Of a stretch of 64,000 nt of DNA, positions 42,526 to 51,354 are shown in pieces. Within the stretch, counting starts at the first letter, position 1; the number at the start of each line of letters is the position of its first letter. The position numbers were made by a program, and so were the translations under genes. Under the pieces are notes generated by a model. The model was given only the letters and a program-made list of their open reading frames with translations. It did not search any database and was not told the origin of the DNA. The DNA is from Flavobacterium akiainvivens (GTDB taxonomy: Bacteria > Bacteroidota > Bacteroidia > Flavobacteriales > Flavobacteriaceae). The DNA lies in assembly GCF_001278115.1 (NCBI RefSeq), contig NZ_LIYD01000005.1, positions 3,616,928-3,680,927 of the forward strand, in the 5' to 3' direction.

Positions 42526-44079
42526 TTAAGTAACTATTTTCGGCAGCACCGTTTCCTTTAATCCTTCCTGTACAAAACGCCACAAAAAGTTAAAGACTGA
42601 TTTATCCTGTTTACGGTCTACGGCAATTTGTACCTCCTTCAGTTTGCCTTTGCTGTCGTTTTTAACCAGCAGGTTGCCCAGCGCACTGGTAACCTTGTTC
42701 TTTTTCTTACCATCTTTTTTATAGATGTCTACCTTCAGGTCTTCATAGTTTATGGCAAAGCTGCCGTTAGAGCGTATGCGGTTGCCGTTAAAAGTAAACC
42801 GCACCTCGTTTATGGTGCCGCTTGTTTCGGCGTTCATAAGAGGTTTGGTTATGGGGTTAACTTCTTCGCTCCTTATGTTTTGCAGCCTGCCCACTATGGT
42901 AAACGAGTCGCTTTCGTCAAGCGAGTTAAACGACCAGTTAACCTTCAGCGGCGCCGATTTCATAAACAGGCACTGCACATCAATAGTGGTGTTGGGCAGT
43001 TTTGCCTTGGCAATGGGGCTGTACACATTACTGATGGTGGCATAAAACTTAGAGAAACTCACCTTGGCGGCGGGCTTGCCAAAATTCAGTTGCTCCTCAT
43101 ATTCAATAGTACTGTTTTTAATCAGCAGCTTATCCACTTTCAGGTCAAACTTCAGGCTGCGGAGGAGTTCGCTGTACAGTTTTTTACGGGTAGGGTCGTC
43201 TTTGGGCTCCTTGCTGCGGTATATGTTTGCAAATACTTTCTCGAGGGCAACCTCCGGCGCATGAACATAAAGCGTGTCATTGGCAAACCCCCAGTCGGCT
43301 TTGGGTATGTTTATCTTGCCGGCCTCAATATTAAACTGGTCCAGCTCTTTGGGCAGCATATTGCTAAACTGCTTGCGGTTTTGCTTGGGCAGCATCCTGA
43401 ACCGGTCTATAGATAATGTGCTGTCAGTAGTGGTAATGTTGTTCAGGGTAATGTTATAGTATTGCCCGGCATTAAAAAACAGGCTGTCGCAGCTCAGCTT
43501 GTAATCGCGGTAGCGAATGGGTATGTTCTTTTCAACCGTGGCGCTGTCTACCTTTATATTGTGCAGCTCAAAGCTAATGTTGGTGCCGCGCAGTTTGGGG
43601 TTCTGTACAGAGTCCATCATTTTAAAACTGCCGTTTTTAATGTACAGGCTCCCGGTTTGTATGGTTTGCTCAAACGGTTTTTGTATGTCGTTCTCTACAC
43701 TGTATTTCTTCTCGCGGTTGTATAGTATAACCTCGGGCTTGTTGAGCGTAACCTTTTTTACAATTATCTTATCGTGCTTAATCAGCTGCCATATTTTAAC
43801 CCCGCTAACGTCAATAGATTCTATCTTGGCAAACACCCCGTTTTTAACTGCATTCTCCAGGCTGTCCTTCGGGGCCAGGAACGCCTGGTCTACACTCAGG
43901 CTTCCGGTTAGCAGGTTTACATCGAGGTCTTTATAACTCAGGTTGTAAGGAAAGTCTTTCTGCTCGCTTATAATGGTAGGCAGCTTTTTGGTAATGTATC
44001 GCGTAAGCGCAAAATTGGCCACCAGTACAAGCAGCAGCAAAACGCCAAGGGTAATCAGTATGGGTTTGATAAACTTCAT
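42526..44079 (-). CDS. AsmA/DUF748-like membrane-anchored envelope protein
   Basis: A 517-residue protein. The start at 44079 (MKFIKPILITLGVLLLLVLVANFALTRYI) gives one N-terminal membrane span; the longer frame has a non-hydrophobic extension and is rejected. The long C-terminal part is predicted periplasmic, with repeated beta segments of the kind seen in AsmA/DUF748 proteins: (D)LDVNLLTGSLSVDQAFLAPKD and a later (FNGNRIRSNGSFAINYEDLKVDIYK) block. Family knowledge: AsmA-like proteins are lipid-transfer bridge proteins of the envelope. The DUF748 call rests on layout and short motifs, not on a search. It is convergent with the hydrolase gene. Confidence 0.78.
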   Translation of the reverse strand: MKFIKPILITLGVLLLLVLVANFALTRYITKKLPTIISEQKDFPYNLSYKDLDVNLLTGSLSVDQAFLAPKDSLENAVKNGVFAKIESIDVSGVKIWQLIKHDKIIVKKVTLNKPEVILYNREKKYSVENDIQKPFEQTIQTGSLYIKNGSFKMMDSVQNPKLRGTNISFELHNIKVDSATVEKNIPIRYRDYKLSCDSLFFNAGQYYNITLNNITTTDSTLSIDRFRMLPKQNRKQFSNMLPKELDQFNIEAGKINIPKADWGFANDTLYVHAPEVALEKVFANIYRSKEPKDDPTRKKLYSELLRSLKFDLKVDKLLIKNSTIEYEEQLNFGKPAAKVSFSKFYATISNVYSPIAKAKLPNTTIDVQCLFMKSAPLKVNWSFNSLDESDSFTIVGRLQNIRSEEVNPITKPLMNAETSGTINEVRFTFNGNRIRSNGSFAINYEDLKVDIYKKDGKKKNKVTSALGNLLVKNDSKGKLKEVQIAVDRKQDKSVFNFLWRFVQEGLKETVLPKIVT

Positions 44080-44312
44080 TTTCAGTGATTTATGCTGTAA
44101 ATTACTACAGGATTTTCTCACGGCAATACGATTTATATTTTTCTTAGTATTTAAGGCGTTGTTTGGGTGTAATTTAGGTGCTATGCGTGCATAGGGTGTT
44201 AAAAATTTAATAAAGCTGTATTTTTAAGGAATTGTTATGATAAATTCTCAAAATAGATGTGTAATTTTTGTGAAAGCAATTATTATGAATGCATAATATT
44301 TTTACGAAAACC
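44080..44312. other. AT-rich divergent intergenic region upstream of the FadL gene
   Basis: The 304-base gap between the AsmA-like and FadL genes is AT-rich. I see no coding sequence or repeat array in this part. It ends in the FadL promoter annotated at 44313-44343. Confidence 0.6.
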
Positions 44313-44343
44313 TTTGCGGCAAATGCATTTTTACTTAAATTTG
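44313..44343 (+). promoter_or_regulatory. Bacteroidota-type promoter of the FadL-SGNH unit
   Basis: TTTG at 44313-44316 and TAAATTTG at 44336-44343 have a 19-base spacer, an exact fit to TTTG-N19-TAnnTTTG. The start codon at 44384 is about 40 bases downstream. Confidence 0.8.
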
Positions 44344-44383
44344 ATATAACGATAACAAACAGAATAACCCATTATTATAACCT

Positions 44384-45628
44384 ATGAAAAGACTATTATC
44401 TTTAACGATGGCGCTAACAACGGCAGCCGCAGCATGGGCAGGCGGTTACCGTATAAGCCTTCAGGGCCAGAAACAGCTGGCAATGGGGCATACCGGTACA
44501 GCCGTGGTAAACAGTGCCGAAGTATTGTTCTTTAACCCTGCGGGTGCCGTGTTTTTACCGGACCGCTTTAACTTCTCTATTGGCGGCAACCTGCTGTTTG
44601 CCCGTACCGGTTTCCAGAACGAAACCTACAACTGGAGGGCCAGTACAGAAAATATGGGTACCCCGTTTGAAGCTTACCTTTCGTATAAAACTACCGACTG
44701 GCTTGCACTGGGCCTTGCCGTATACAGCCCTTACGGCAGCGCCGTAGAGTGGGACAGGGACTGGGTAGGTTCGCACCTTGTTAATAATATAGACCTTAAG
44801 GCCATTTACATACAGCCCATAGCATCTGTAAAGCTTAGCGATAAGTTTAGCGTGGGTGGCGGCCCTATATTTGTTACCGGCGGGGTAGAGTTTAACCGTA
44901 ACCTTACCCGCAGCCTTACTAACGAGCAGGGCATGCGCAGCGATGTTACCATAGAAGATAAAGGCGTAACGGCCTGGGGCTGGAGTGCCGGCTTTATGTT
45001 TAACCCTACCGATAAGGTAAGGCTGGGTGTTAACTACCGTTCTGAAATTACAATGGAAGCCCGTGGCGGTGCCGCTACTTTTCATGACCTGCCTGCTTTT
45101 GCACAGGCTATTTATACCAATACACAGTTTGATGCCGACCTGCCGCTGCCTGCCGAGCTAAGTGCCGGTATATCGGTAGCGCTAAGCGATAAGTGGCTTG
45201 TGGCGTTTGATTACAACCATGCTTACTGGAATGTATATGAAGCCCTAACCGTTAAGTTTGCCAATGGTACGCCCACATCGGTTAACCCGCGCAACTATAA
45301 AGATGCCAGTACCTACAGGGTGGGTGCGCAGTTTAAGCCAAACGACAAGTTTGCTTTCCGCGCAGGATGGTATTTTGACGAAAGCCCCGTGCAGGACGGC
45401 TACTTTGCACCCGAAACCCCGCGTAACGACTCTATGGGCTTTACCGGTGGGTTAACCTACCAGATTATGCCTAAGTTTGGTATAGACTTCTCATTCCTGT
45501 ACCTGCACTTTGACGAGGTTGATAATTCATACAACTACTTTAACGAAGACGGGCAAAATGTATCGTTTGGCGGTACCTACAAAAACGTGGTGTTTTCTCC
45601 GGGCCTTGGTGTAACCTATAGCTTTTAA
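44384..45628 (+). CDS. OmpP1/FadL family outer-membrane transporter
   Basis: A 414-residue outer-membrane protein with a short signal peptide (MKRLLSLTMALTTAAAAWAGG). The FadL N-terminus is visible as YRISLQGQKQLAMGHTGTAVVNSAEVLFFNPAGAV, including the NPAG motif typical of the hatch domain. Amphipathic strands follow and the protein ends with SPGLGVTYSF, a typical barrel terminus. Family knowledge: FadL proteins import long-chain fatty acids and other hydrophobic compounds. The SGNH lipoprotein gene follows after 5 bases, and both share the promoter upstream, so a lipid-release and lipid-uptake pair is a reasonable reading. Confidence 0.95.
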   Translation: MKRLLSLTMALTTAAAAWAGGYRISLQGQKQLAMGHTGTAVVNSAEVLFFNPAGAVFLPDRFNFSIGGNLLFARTGFQNETYNWRASTENMGTPFEAYLSYKTTDWLALGLAVYSPYGSAVEWDRDWVGSHLVNNIDLKAIYIQPIASVKLSDKFSVGGGPIFVTGGVEFNRNLTRSLTNEQGMRSDVTIEDKGVTAWGWSAGFMFNPTDKVRLGVNYRSEITMEARGGAATFHDLPAFAQAIYTNTQFDADLPLPAELSAGISVALSDKWLVAFDYNHAYWNVYEALTVKFANGTPTSVNPRNYKDASTYRVGAQFKPNDKFAFRAGWYFDESPVQDGYFAPETPRNDSMGFTGGLTYQIMPKFGIDFSFLYLHFDEVDNSYNYFNEDGQNVSFGGTYKNVVFSPGLGVTYSF

Positions 45629-45633
45629 TCACA

Positions 45634-47175
45634 ATGAAAAATAGAAATATACTCTTTATATCGCTCCTGGCCATGGGTGTTGCAGGCTGCGAACCCGAAT
45701 TTGAAAACGAGGTTACCAATGCCAGCTACAGCGCAGGCGAGGCCGATTTTAGCCGCTATGTGGCAGTGGGCAACTCGCTAACCGCCGGTTTTATGGATGG
45801 TACTGTGTTCCGTTCCGGCCAAATGTATTCGTTCCCTAACCTGCTGGCGCAGCAGTTTGCCCTTGTGGGCGGCGGCGCGTTTACCCAGCCTTCTTATGCT
45901 GACGATGTAAACAACCTGGGCGGCCTGCCATTGCCGGGCTTTAATACACGCCTTATTATAGATGCTTCTGCCGGAGGGCCTGAGCCTATACAGGGCACCA
46001 CATCAATAACGCTAACGCCACAGGCTACGGCCTTTAATAACATGGGGGTTCCGGGTGCCAAGTCGTTCCACCTGCTGGCTGCCGGGTATGGTAACGCCGC
46101 AGGGCTTTCTGCCGGGCTTGCAAACCCGTATTTTGTACGTATGGCTACAAACCCTAACACTACCGTACTGGCCGATGCCATGTCGCTAAACCCCACGTTC
46201 TTTACCAACTGGATAGGCGCTAACGATGTTTTGGCTTATGCCACATCGGGCGGGGTGGGTGTAGACCAAACGGGCAACATGAACCCGGCTACCTACGGCG
46301 GTAACGATATTACCGACCCAACCGTTTTTGCCAGCGTGTATTCAACCATTGTAAACACGCTAACGTCTAACGGCGCCAAGGGTGTGGTGGCTACCATACC
46401 TTATGTAACGTCTATACCGTATTTTACAACCGTACCTTATGCACCGCTAACCGCCGAGGCACTGGGTGGTGCAGAAAACATAACCGCGCTTAACACACAG
46501 CTGTATGGCCCGCTTAAGCAGGTGCTTACAGCCCTGGGCCAGGGAGACAGGGTTAATATGCTCAGTACAGAAACGCCTAACCCTGTGCTTATAAAAGACG
46601 AAGCCCTTGCTAACCTGCAGGTGCAGCTTACGGCGGCCTTTACACCGCTGGTGGGCGCGCAAACTGCAGCCTTTATTGGTGCTACTTACGGCCAGGCCAG
46701 GCAGGCTACTTCGGCAGATTTAATACTGCTTACCACAAGCTCTGTTATAGGCAGTGCGCCTGCGGGTGTGCCGGCGCCGTTTAACATATTTGGGGTAACC
46801 TATCCGCTACAGGACCAGCACGTGCTTACCAATGCAGAGAAAACACTGGCCAACTCCGCTACTGATAATTTTAACGCTACCATACGCGCCATTGCAGCAT
46901 CTAAAGACCTTGCCGTAGCCGATATGAACGCCATTTTAGGGGCGCTTGTAGAAGGCTTAAGGCTTGAGGACGGGCAAATTTATACCGCCAACTATTTTAG
47001 TACAGAAAGGCTAAGCACCACGCTCTTCAGCCTTGACGGTATTCACCCTAATGCGCGTGGTTATGCCCTTGTAGCCAGCGAGGTTATAAAGGTTATTAAC
47101 GAACATTATGGCGCACACCTGCCGCTGGTTAGCCCTGCTTACCTGCCGGGTGCTACAGTACTGCCATCTAACTAA
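45634..47175 (+). CDS. SGNH/GDSL hydrolase lipoprotein
   Basis: A 513-residue predicted lipoprotein: the signal sequence ends in VAGC (Cys19). The hydrolase blocks are AVGNSLTAGF with nucleophile Ser48 (a GNSL form of the usual GDSL), a WIGANDV block III carrying the Asn, and LDGIHPNARGYALVA with the Asp-X-X-His of block V near the C-terminus. A region of about 300 residues between blocks I and V is larger than in small GDSL esterases. Family knowledge: these are esterases or lipases. Cellular location is likely the outer membrane. It starts 5 bases after the FadL gene, so it is co-transcribed with it. Confidence 0.9.
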   Translation: MKNRNILFISLLAMGVAGCEPEFENEVTNASYSAGEADFSRYVAVGNSLTAGFMDGTVFRSGQMYSFPNLLAQQFALVGGGAFTQPSYADDVNNLGGLPLPGFNTRLIIDASAGGPEPIQGTTSITLTPQATAFNNMGVPGAKSFHLLAAGYGNAAGLSAGLANPYFVRMATNPNTTVLADAMSLNPTFFTNWIGANDVLAYATSGGVGVDQTGNMNPATYGGNDITDPTVFASVYSTIVNTLTSNGAKGVVATIPYVTSIPYFTTVPYAPLTAEALGGAENITALNTQLYGPLKQVLTALGQGDRVNMLSTETPNPVLIKDEALANLQVQLTAAFTPLVGAQTAAFIGATYGQARQATSADLILLTTSSVIGSAPAGVPAPFNIFGVTYPLQDQHVLTNAEKTLANSATDNFNATIRAIAASKDLAVADMNAILGALVEGLRLEDGQIYTANYFSTERLSTTLFSLDGIHPNARGYALVASEVIKVINEHYGAHLPLVSPAYLPGATVLPSN

Positions 47176-47192
47176 TTGCTAAATATTGTATA

Positions 47193-47220
47193 CAAAAGCG
47201 CCGTTTTTATGGCGCTTTTT
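47193..47220 (+). terminator. intrinsic terminator after the SGNH lipoprotein gene
   Basis: AAAAGCGCC and GGCGCTTTT arms are followed by a T run, 18 bases after the stop codon. Confidence 0.85.
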
Positions 47221-47247
47221 TTATTTTTATACAAAAAACACCACGAT

Positions 47248-47598
47248 ATGAAAACGCTTATCAACCTCTTTTTTACTACAGTGTTTGTACTGCTGCTGGC
47301 CCATTTTTTACACGGGGTACATGTAGACAGCTTTACAACCGCAGTGCTGGTGGCGGCCGTGCTGGGGCTGCTTAATATTTTTGTAAAGCCCATACTGGTG
47401 CTGTTTACACTGCCGGCTACCATTTTTACGCTGGGGCTTTTCCTTTTGGTTATAAATGCCATAATAGTAATGATTTGCGCCGAGCTCGTGCCGGGTTTCC
47501 GTCTCGACGGGTTTTGGGTGGCACTGCTGTTTAGCCTGGTGCTTTCGGTTTGCCAGTCGCTTGTGGCAGGCCTTACTAACGACAGGGACAGGCGCTAA
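47248..47598 (+). CDS. phage holin family (PF04020-type) small membrane protein
   Basis: A 116-residue inner-membrane protein. The ATG at 47248 (MKTLINLFFTTVFVLLLAHF) is preferred because the longer frame passes through the upstream terminator. Four hydrophobic segments are visible, with the family-typical LNIFVKPILVLFTLPATIFTLGLFLLVINAI region and FRLDGFWVALLFSLVLS. Family knowledge: the Pfam name reflects distant similarity to holins; these chromosomal proteins (YvlD-like) are not phage lysis proteins, and their role is unknown. There is no prophage context here. It is 95 bases upstream of trigger factor. Confidence 0.9.
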   Translation: MKTLINLFFTTVFVLLLAHFLHGVHVDSFTTAVLVAAVLGLLNIFVKPILVLFTLPATIFTLGLFLLVINAIIVMICAELVPGFRLDGFWVALLFSLVLSVCQSLVAGLTNDRDRR

Positions 47599-47629
47599 TT
47601 AACAGTATTGTAATTCAGGGGCTTAAAAA

Positions 47630-47661
47630 TTTGTTCACATATCAAAAAAAGCATAATTTTG
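47630..47661 (+). promoter_or_regulatory. Bacteroidota-type promoter of tig
   Basis: TTTG at 47630-47633 and TAATTTTG at 47654-47661 are separated by 20 bases. The ATG of tig at 47694 is 32 bases after the -7 element, giving a leader of about 25 bases. Confidence 0.8.
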
Positions 47662-47693
47662 CGCCCACTTATTTGAATAAAACATTTGGACTA

Positions 47694-49019
47694 ATGAATA
47701 TCACAAAAGAGCAGGTTGACGCGCTAAATGCTGTTGTAACAATAGCTATTACTAAAGAGGACTATAAACCGCAGGTTGACAAGGTACTTGGCGACTACAG
47801 GAAAAACGCCTCAATACCGGGTTTCCGCAAAGGTGCTGTGCCTATGAGTCTTATACAAAAGCAGTATGGCAAAGCCGTGCTTCTTGATGAGGTTAACAAG
47901 CTGCTGCAAACTAAGCTTAACGACTACCTTGTAGAAGAAAAACTTGATATACTGGGCAACCCGCTTCCAAAAGTAACGGAAGACTTTAACTGGGATGCCG
48001 ATGAATTTAAATTTGAATTTGAGCTTGGCCTTGCCCCAGAGTTTACTGTAGACCTTGGCGCTAAGAACAAGATTACAAAATTCAACATCGTTGCTGATGA
48101 CGTGCTTCTTGATGAGCAGATAGAGCGCATCCAGAAGCAATTTGGCAAGCTTGTAGCTAAAGATACCGTTGAAGCCGGAGATGACATAGTAGGTACTTTT
48201 ACTAACGAAGAAAAAGGCATCAACAACCGCACTACCATCACTACAGAAATTTTCAAGGCTAAAAAAGAGGCTAAGAAATTCATAGGTAAAAAAGTAGGCG
48301 ATGTAGTTACCGTAAGCACTAAAGGCCTTTTTGACGACGACCACAAACTAATGGATTACCTTGCGGTAGGCCATGATGATGTTCACGGTCTTGATATTGA
48401 GGTTAACTTTACTATTGAAGAAGTAAACACACACGATAAGGCAGAGCTTAACCAAGAGCTTTTTGATAAGCTTTTTGGCGAAGGCGCAGTATCTTCTATT
48501 GAAGAGGTTAAGGCTAAAATCAAGGAAGATGCTGAGCAGCAGTTTGCACAACAGGCCGACCAGAAATTCCTTAACGATGTTACCGAATTCCTTATTGCTG
48601 AAACCAAGTTTGACCTTCCGGCTGAATTCCTTGTAAAATGGCTTCAGACAGCAGGCGAAACCCCGCTAACTGCTGAACAGGCTGAAGAGGAGTTCAAAAA
48701 GTCTGAAAACGGCCTGCGTTACCAGCTTATTGAAGGTAAAGTAATCACGTCTAACAACCTGCAAATTACTTTTGACGACCTTAAAGCCTACACTGCTACG
48801 GTTATCAAAAAGCAAATGGCACAGTTTGGCCAGCTAAACCCAACCGATGAGGATGTAGACGGAATTGTTGCCCGTGTGCTTTCTAACAAAGACGAGGTTA
48901 AGAGGCTTAGCGAGCAGGTTATGAGCGAAAAAATGCTTAACCTTTTCAAAGAAAACGTGAAGTTTAAGACTAAAGACGTTACATATCAGGAGTTTATCAA
49001 GGAGATGTACGGCGAATAA
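47694..49019 (+). CDS. tig: trigger factor
   Basis: A ribosome-associated chaperone and peptidyl-prolyl isomerase, 441 residues. The start is the ATG at 47694 (MNITKEQVDALNAVVTIAI); the frame upstream of it runs through the promoter. The ribosome-binding signature is seen as SIPGFRKGAVPMSLIQKQYG near residue 38. The PPIase-like middle domain is weakly conserved, and the C-terminal chaperone arms contain many Lys/Glu helices ending in TYQEFIKEMYGE. Order tig-clpP-clpX is conserved across bacteria and suggests a joint protein-quality-control unit, although a terminator follows tig. Confidence 0.96.
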   Translation: MNITKEQVDALNAVVTIAITKEDYKPQVDKVLGDYRKNASIPGFRKGAVPMSLIQKQYGKAVLLDEVNKLLQTKLNDYLVEEKLDILGNPLPKVTEDFNWDADEFKFEFELGLAPEFTVDLGAKNKITKFNIVADDVLLDEQIERIQKQFGKLVAKDTVEAGDDIVGTFTNEEKGINNRTTITTEIFKAKKEAKKFIGKKVGDVVTVSTKGLFDDDHKLMDYLAVGHDDVHGLDIEVNFTIEEVNTHDKAELNQELFDKLFGEGAVSSIEEVKAKIKEDAEQQFAQQADQKFLNDVTEFLIAETKFDLPAEFLVKWLQTAGETPLTAEQAEEEFKKSENGLRYQLIEGKVITSNNLQITFDDLKAYTATVIKKQMAQFGQLNPTDEDVDGIVARVLSNKDEVKRLSEQVMSEKMLNLFKENVKFKTKDVTYQEFIKEMYGE

Positions 49020-49045
49020 TATATCGAAAAAAATGAGTATATTTG

Positions 49046-49075
49046 AACGTCAGCTTTTTTAAGCTGGCGTTTTTA
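49046..49075 (+). terminator. intrinsic terminator after tig
   Basis: CGTCAGCTT and AAGCTGGCG arms with one G:T pair are followed by a T run, about 30 bases after the stop codon. Confidence 0.8.
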
Positions 49076-49126
49076 TATTATTAGGACCTAAATTGTCGAA
49101 TCACATTCAAAAAACAATAAAAAACT

Positions 49127-49801
49127 ATGGATTTCGGTAAAGAATTTAAAAAGTATGCCACTAAACACCACGGTGTAAACAACTTATATTATGACAAGCT
49201 GGTAAACCGCGTTACCCCAACCGGCCTTACGCCATACATTATGGAAGAGCGCCAGATGAACGTTGCCCAGATAGACGTGTTTTCGCGCCTTATGATGGAC
49301 CGTATCATTTTCCTTGGAACGGGTATTGACGACCAGGTTGCTAACATCGTTCAGGCGCAGCTGCTGTTCCTGGAAAGTACAGATGCCAGCAAAGACATCC
49401 AGATTTACATTAACTCGCCGGGCGGCAGCGTGTATGCAGGCCTTGGCATGTATGACACCATGCAGTACATAAAGCCCGATGTGGCTACAATATGTACCGG
49501 TATGGCGGCTTCTATGGGTGCGGTGCTGCTTTGCGCCGGTGCCGATGGTAAGCGTAGCGCACTACCACACAGCCGCGTAATGATTCACCAGCCATCGGGC
49601 GGTGCACAAGGCGTGGCTACCGATATGGAAATCAATCTGAAGGAAATGCTGAAGCTTAAAGAAGAGCTTTACAACATTATAGCCAAGCACTCTAAGCAGC
49701 CTTATGACAAGGTGTATAAAGACAGCGAACGCGATTACTGGATGAAAGCATTCGAGGCCAAAGACTATGGCATGATTGACGAAGTGTTAATAAGAGAATA
49801 A
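49127..49801 (+). CDS. clpP: ATP-dependent Clp protease proteolytic subunit
   Basis: A 224-residue serine peptidase forming the tetradecameric chamber fed by ClpX. The catalytic Ser129 sits in GMAASMGA and His154 in SRVMIHQPSGG; the catalytic Asp is expected near residue 203 (D in the ERDYWMKAFEAKDYG region follows it). The N-terminal propeptide region of about 30 residues is longer than in E. coli ClpP. It follows tig after 107 bases and precedes clpX after 73 bases, all on the same strand. A short stem-loop lies in the clpP-clpX gap (about 49828-49855). Confidence 0.96.
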   Translation: MDFGKEFKKYATKHHGVNNLYYDKLVNRVTPTGLTPYIMEERQMNVAQIDVFSRLMMDRIIFLGTGIDDQVANIVQAQLLFLESTDASKDIQIYINSPGGSVYAGLGMYDTMQYIKPDVATICTGMAASMGAVLLCAGADGKRSALPHSRVMIHQPSGGAQGVATDMEINLKEMLKLKEELYNIIAKHSKQPYDKVYKDSERDYWMKAFEAKDYGMIDEVLIRE

Positions 49802-49827
49802 TTTGAACAATAATGAGTTATAGGTAA

Positions 49828-49856
49828 CAGGGAAGGCGTTTAGTCGTCCCTGTTAT
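49828..49856 (+). terminator. stem-loop between clpP and clpX
   Basis: AACAGGGA and TCCCTGTT arms enclose a 13-base loop, with only a short T-rich flank. It may be a weak terminator or an mRNA processing site within the clpP-clpX unit. Confidence 0.55.
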
Positions 49857-49874
49857 TGTATAACAAATGAAAAA

Positions 49875-51107
49875 ATGGCAAAAGAAGTATTAGAATGTTC
49901 GTTCTGCGGGCGCAAAAAACCGGAAACCAACCTGCTTATAGCGGGCATAAGCGCACATATTTGCGACAGGTGTATTGAGCAGGCGCACGGCATTGTGCTG
50001 GAAGAGCTGAAACAAAGCGGCAACTCCACACTGGCCGGAGAACTTGAGCTTAAGAAACCGAAAGAAATACGCGCGTTCCTGGACCAGTATGTTATTGGCC
50101 AGAACCAAACCAAGAAGGTGCTTTCGGTAGCGGTATACAACCACTACAAAAGGTTGTTGCAGCAGCAGGGCGATGATGAGGTTGAGATTGAAAAGAGTAA
50201 CATACTTATGGTGGGCCAAACCGGTACGGGTAAAACCCTGGTGGCCAAAACCATTGCCCGTATGCTAAATGTGCCCCTAACCATTGTAGACGCCACGGTA
50301 CTTACTGAGGCCGGTTATGTGGGCGAAGATGTAGAAAGCATCCTTACGCGCCTGTTACAGGCCGCCGACTATGATGTGAAGAAAGCCGAGCGCGGTATTG
50401 TGTTTATTGACGAGATAGATAAAATTGCCCGTAAGAGCGATAACCCAAGCATTACACGTGACGTAAGCGGTGAGGGTGTACAGCAGGCGCTTCTTAAACT
50501 GTTGGAAGGTACTGTGGTTAACGTTCCGCCTAAGGGAGGACGCAAGCACCCTGACCAGAAGTTTATTGAGGTAAACACACAGGATATCCTGTTTATTGCC
50601 GGTGGCGCGTTTGATGGTATTGAGCGCATCATATCTAAAAGGCTTAACCGCCAGGCGGTGGGCTACAGCACCAGCAAAAACGCCGACAATATAGACAAAG
50701 ACAACCTGCTGCAGTACATCATTCCAAAAGATGTAAAAGACTTCGGGCTGATACCTGAAATCATAGGTAGGCTACCGGTGCTTACGCACATGGATCCGCT
50801 GGACCGCGAAACCCTTCGCGCTATATTAACCGAGCCTAAAAACGCCCTTGTAAAGCAGTACATAAAACTGTTTGCTATGGATGATGTAGAACTTAGCGTT
50901 ACTGATGATGCCCTTGATTACATTGTAGACAAGGCACTGGAGTACAAGCTGGGTGCGCGCGGCCTTCGTTCATTGTGCGAAGCCATCCTAACTGAAGCCA
51001 TGTATGAGCTTCCGGGGTCAGACGATACCAGCCTGCACATTGACCAGGATTATGTAGAGCACCACCTGAACAAAACACTGCTTAAGAGGCTTAAAGCGGC
51101 TTCTTAG
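49875..51107 (+). CDS. clpX: ATP-dependent Clp protease ATP-binding subunit ClpX
   Basis: A 410-residue AAA+ unfoldase that feeds ClpP. The N-terminal zinc-binding domain has Cys8, Cys11, Cys30 and Cys33. The Walker A motif GQTGTGKT is at about residues 115-122, Walker B is VFIDEIDKI at about 176-184, and the sensor/RKH pore region includes GGRKHPDQ. The IGF-type ClpP-binding loop is seen near residue 265 as part of the IGR/LPV region. It follows clpP on the same strand. The stop codon is followed 3 bases later by a period-7 array. Confidence 0.97.
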   Translation: MAKEVLECSFCGRKKPETNLLIAGISAHICDRCIEQAHGIVLEELKQSGNSTLAGELELKKPKEIRAFLDQYVIGQNQTKKVLSVAVYNHYKRLLQQQGDDEVEIEKSNILMVGQTGTGKTLVAKTIARMLNVPLTIVDATVLTEAGYVGEDVESILTRLLQAADYDVKKAERGIVFIDEIDKIARKSDNPSITRDVSGEGVQQALLKLLEGTVVNVPPKGGRKHPDQKFIEVNTQDILFIAGGAFDGIERIISKRLNRQAVGYSTSKNADNIDKDNLLQYIIPKDVKDFGLIPEIIGRLPVLTHMDPLDRETLRAILTEPKNALVKQYIKLFAMDDVELSVTDDALDYIVDKALEYKLGARGLRSLCEAILTEAMYELPGSDDTSLHIDQDYVEHHLNKTLLKRLKAAS

Positions 51108-51110
51108 CTT

Positions 51111-51138
51111 GTTAGGAGTTAAGGGTTGGGAGTTGTTC
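51111..51138 (+). repeat. period-7 tandem array after clpX
   Basis: Four 7-base units of the type GTTAGGA begin 3 bases after the clpX stop codon. Confidence 0.65.
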
Positions 51139-51161
51139 TTACAGTTGATATGCTGTTAAGC

Positions 51162-51325
51162 ATTCTCTGTCATTCTGAGCGAAGCGCAGCGGAGTCGAAG
51201 ACACGAGGGCAGAGCCCGAACTGACGAAGTAATCTTTTCTCTTATTTGAAAAATACAAAGCCCCGTTTGGGGCTTTTTTTATGTAGTTAGTCATTGCGAG
51301 GAGGAACGACGAAGCAATCTTTTTC
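51162..51325. repeat. two dispersed intergenic elements flanking a terminator
   Basis: An element with GTCATTCTGAGCGAAGCG (from about 51169) and one with CATTGCGAGGAGG / AAGCAATCTTT (about 51293-51322) lie here. The second has a likely degenerate relative at about 10437-10470. Between them is the terminator annotated at 51258-51281. Confidence 0.6.
51258..51281 (+). terminator. intrinsic terminator downstream of clpX
   Basis: AAAGCCCC and GGGGCTTT arms with a short loop are followed by a T run. Confidence 0.85.
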
Positions 51326-51354
51326 TTTATTTTAGCTGTTCAAACCTATACGCC

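Noticed and set aside
47248..47598. Prophage remnant suggested by the holin-family name and the amidase at 56701
   Set aside because: The holin-family protein is a common chromosomal membrane protein, the amidase is 9 kb away, and no other phage gene is present.
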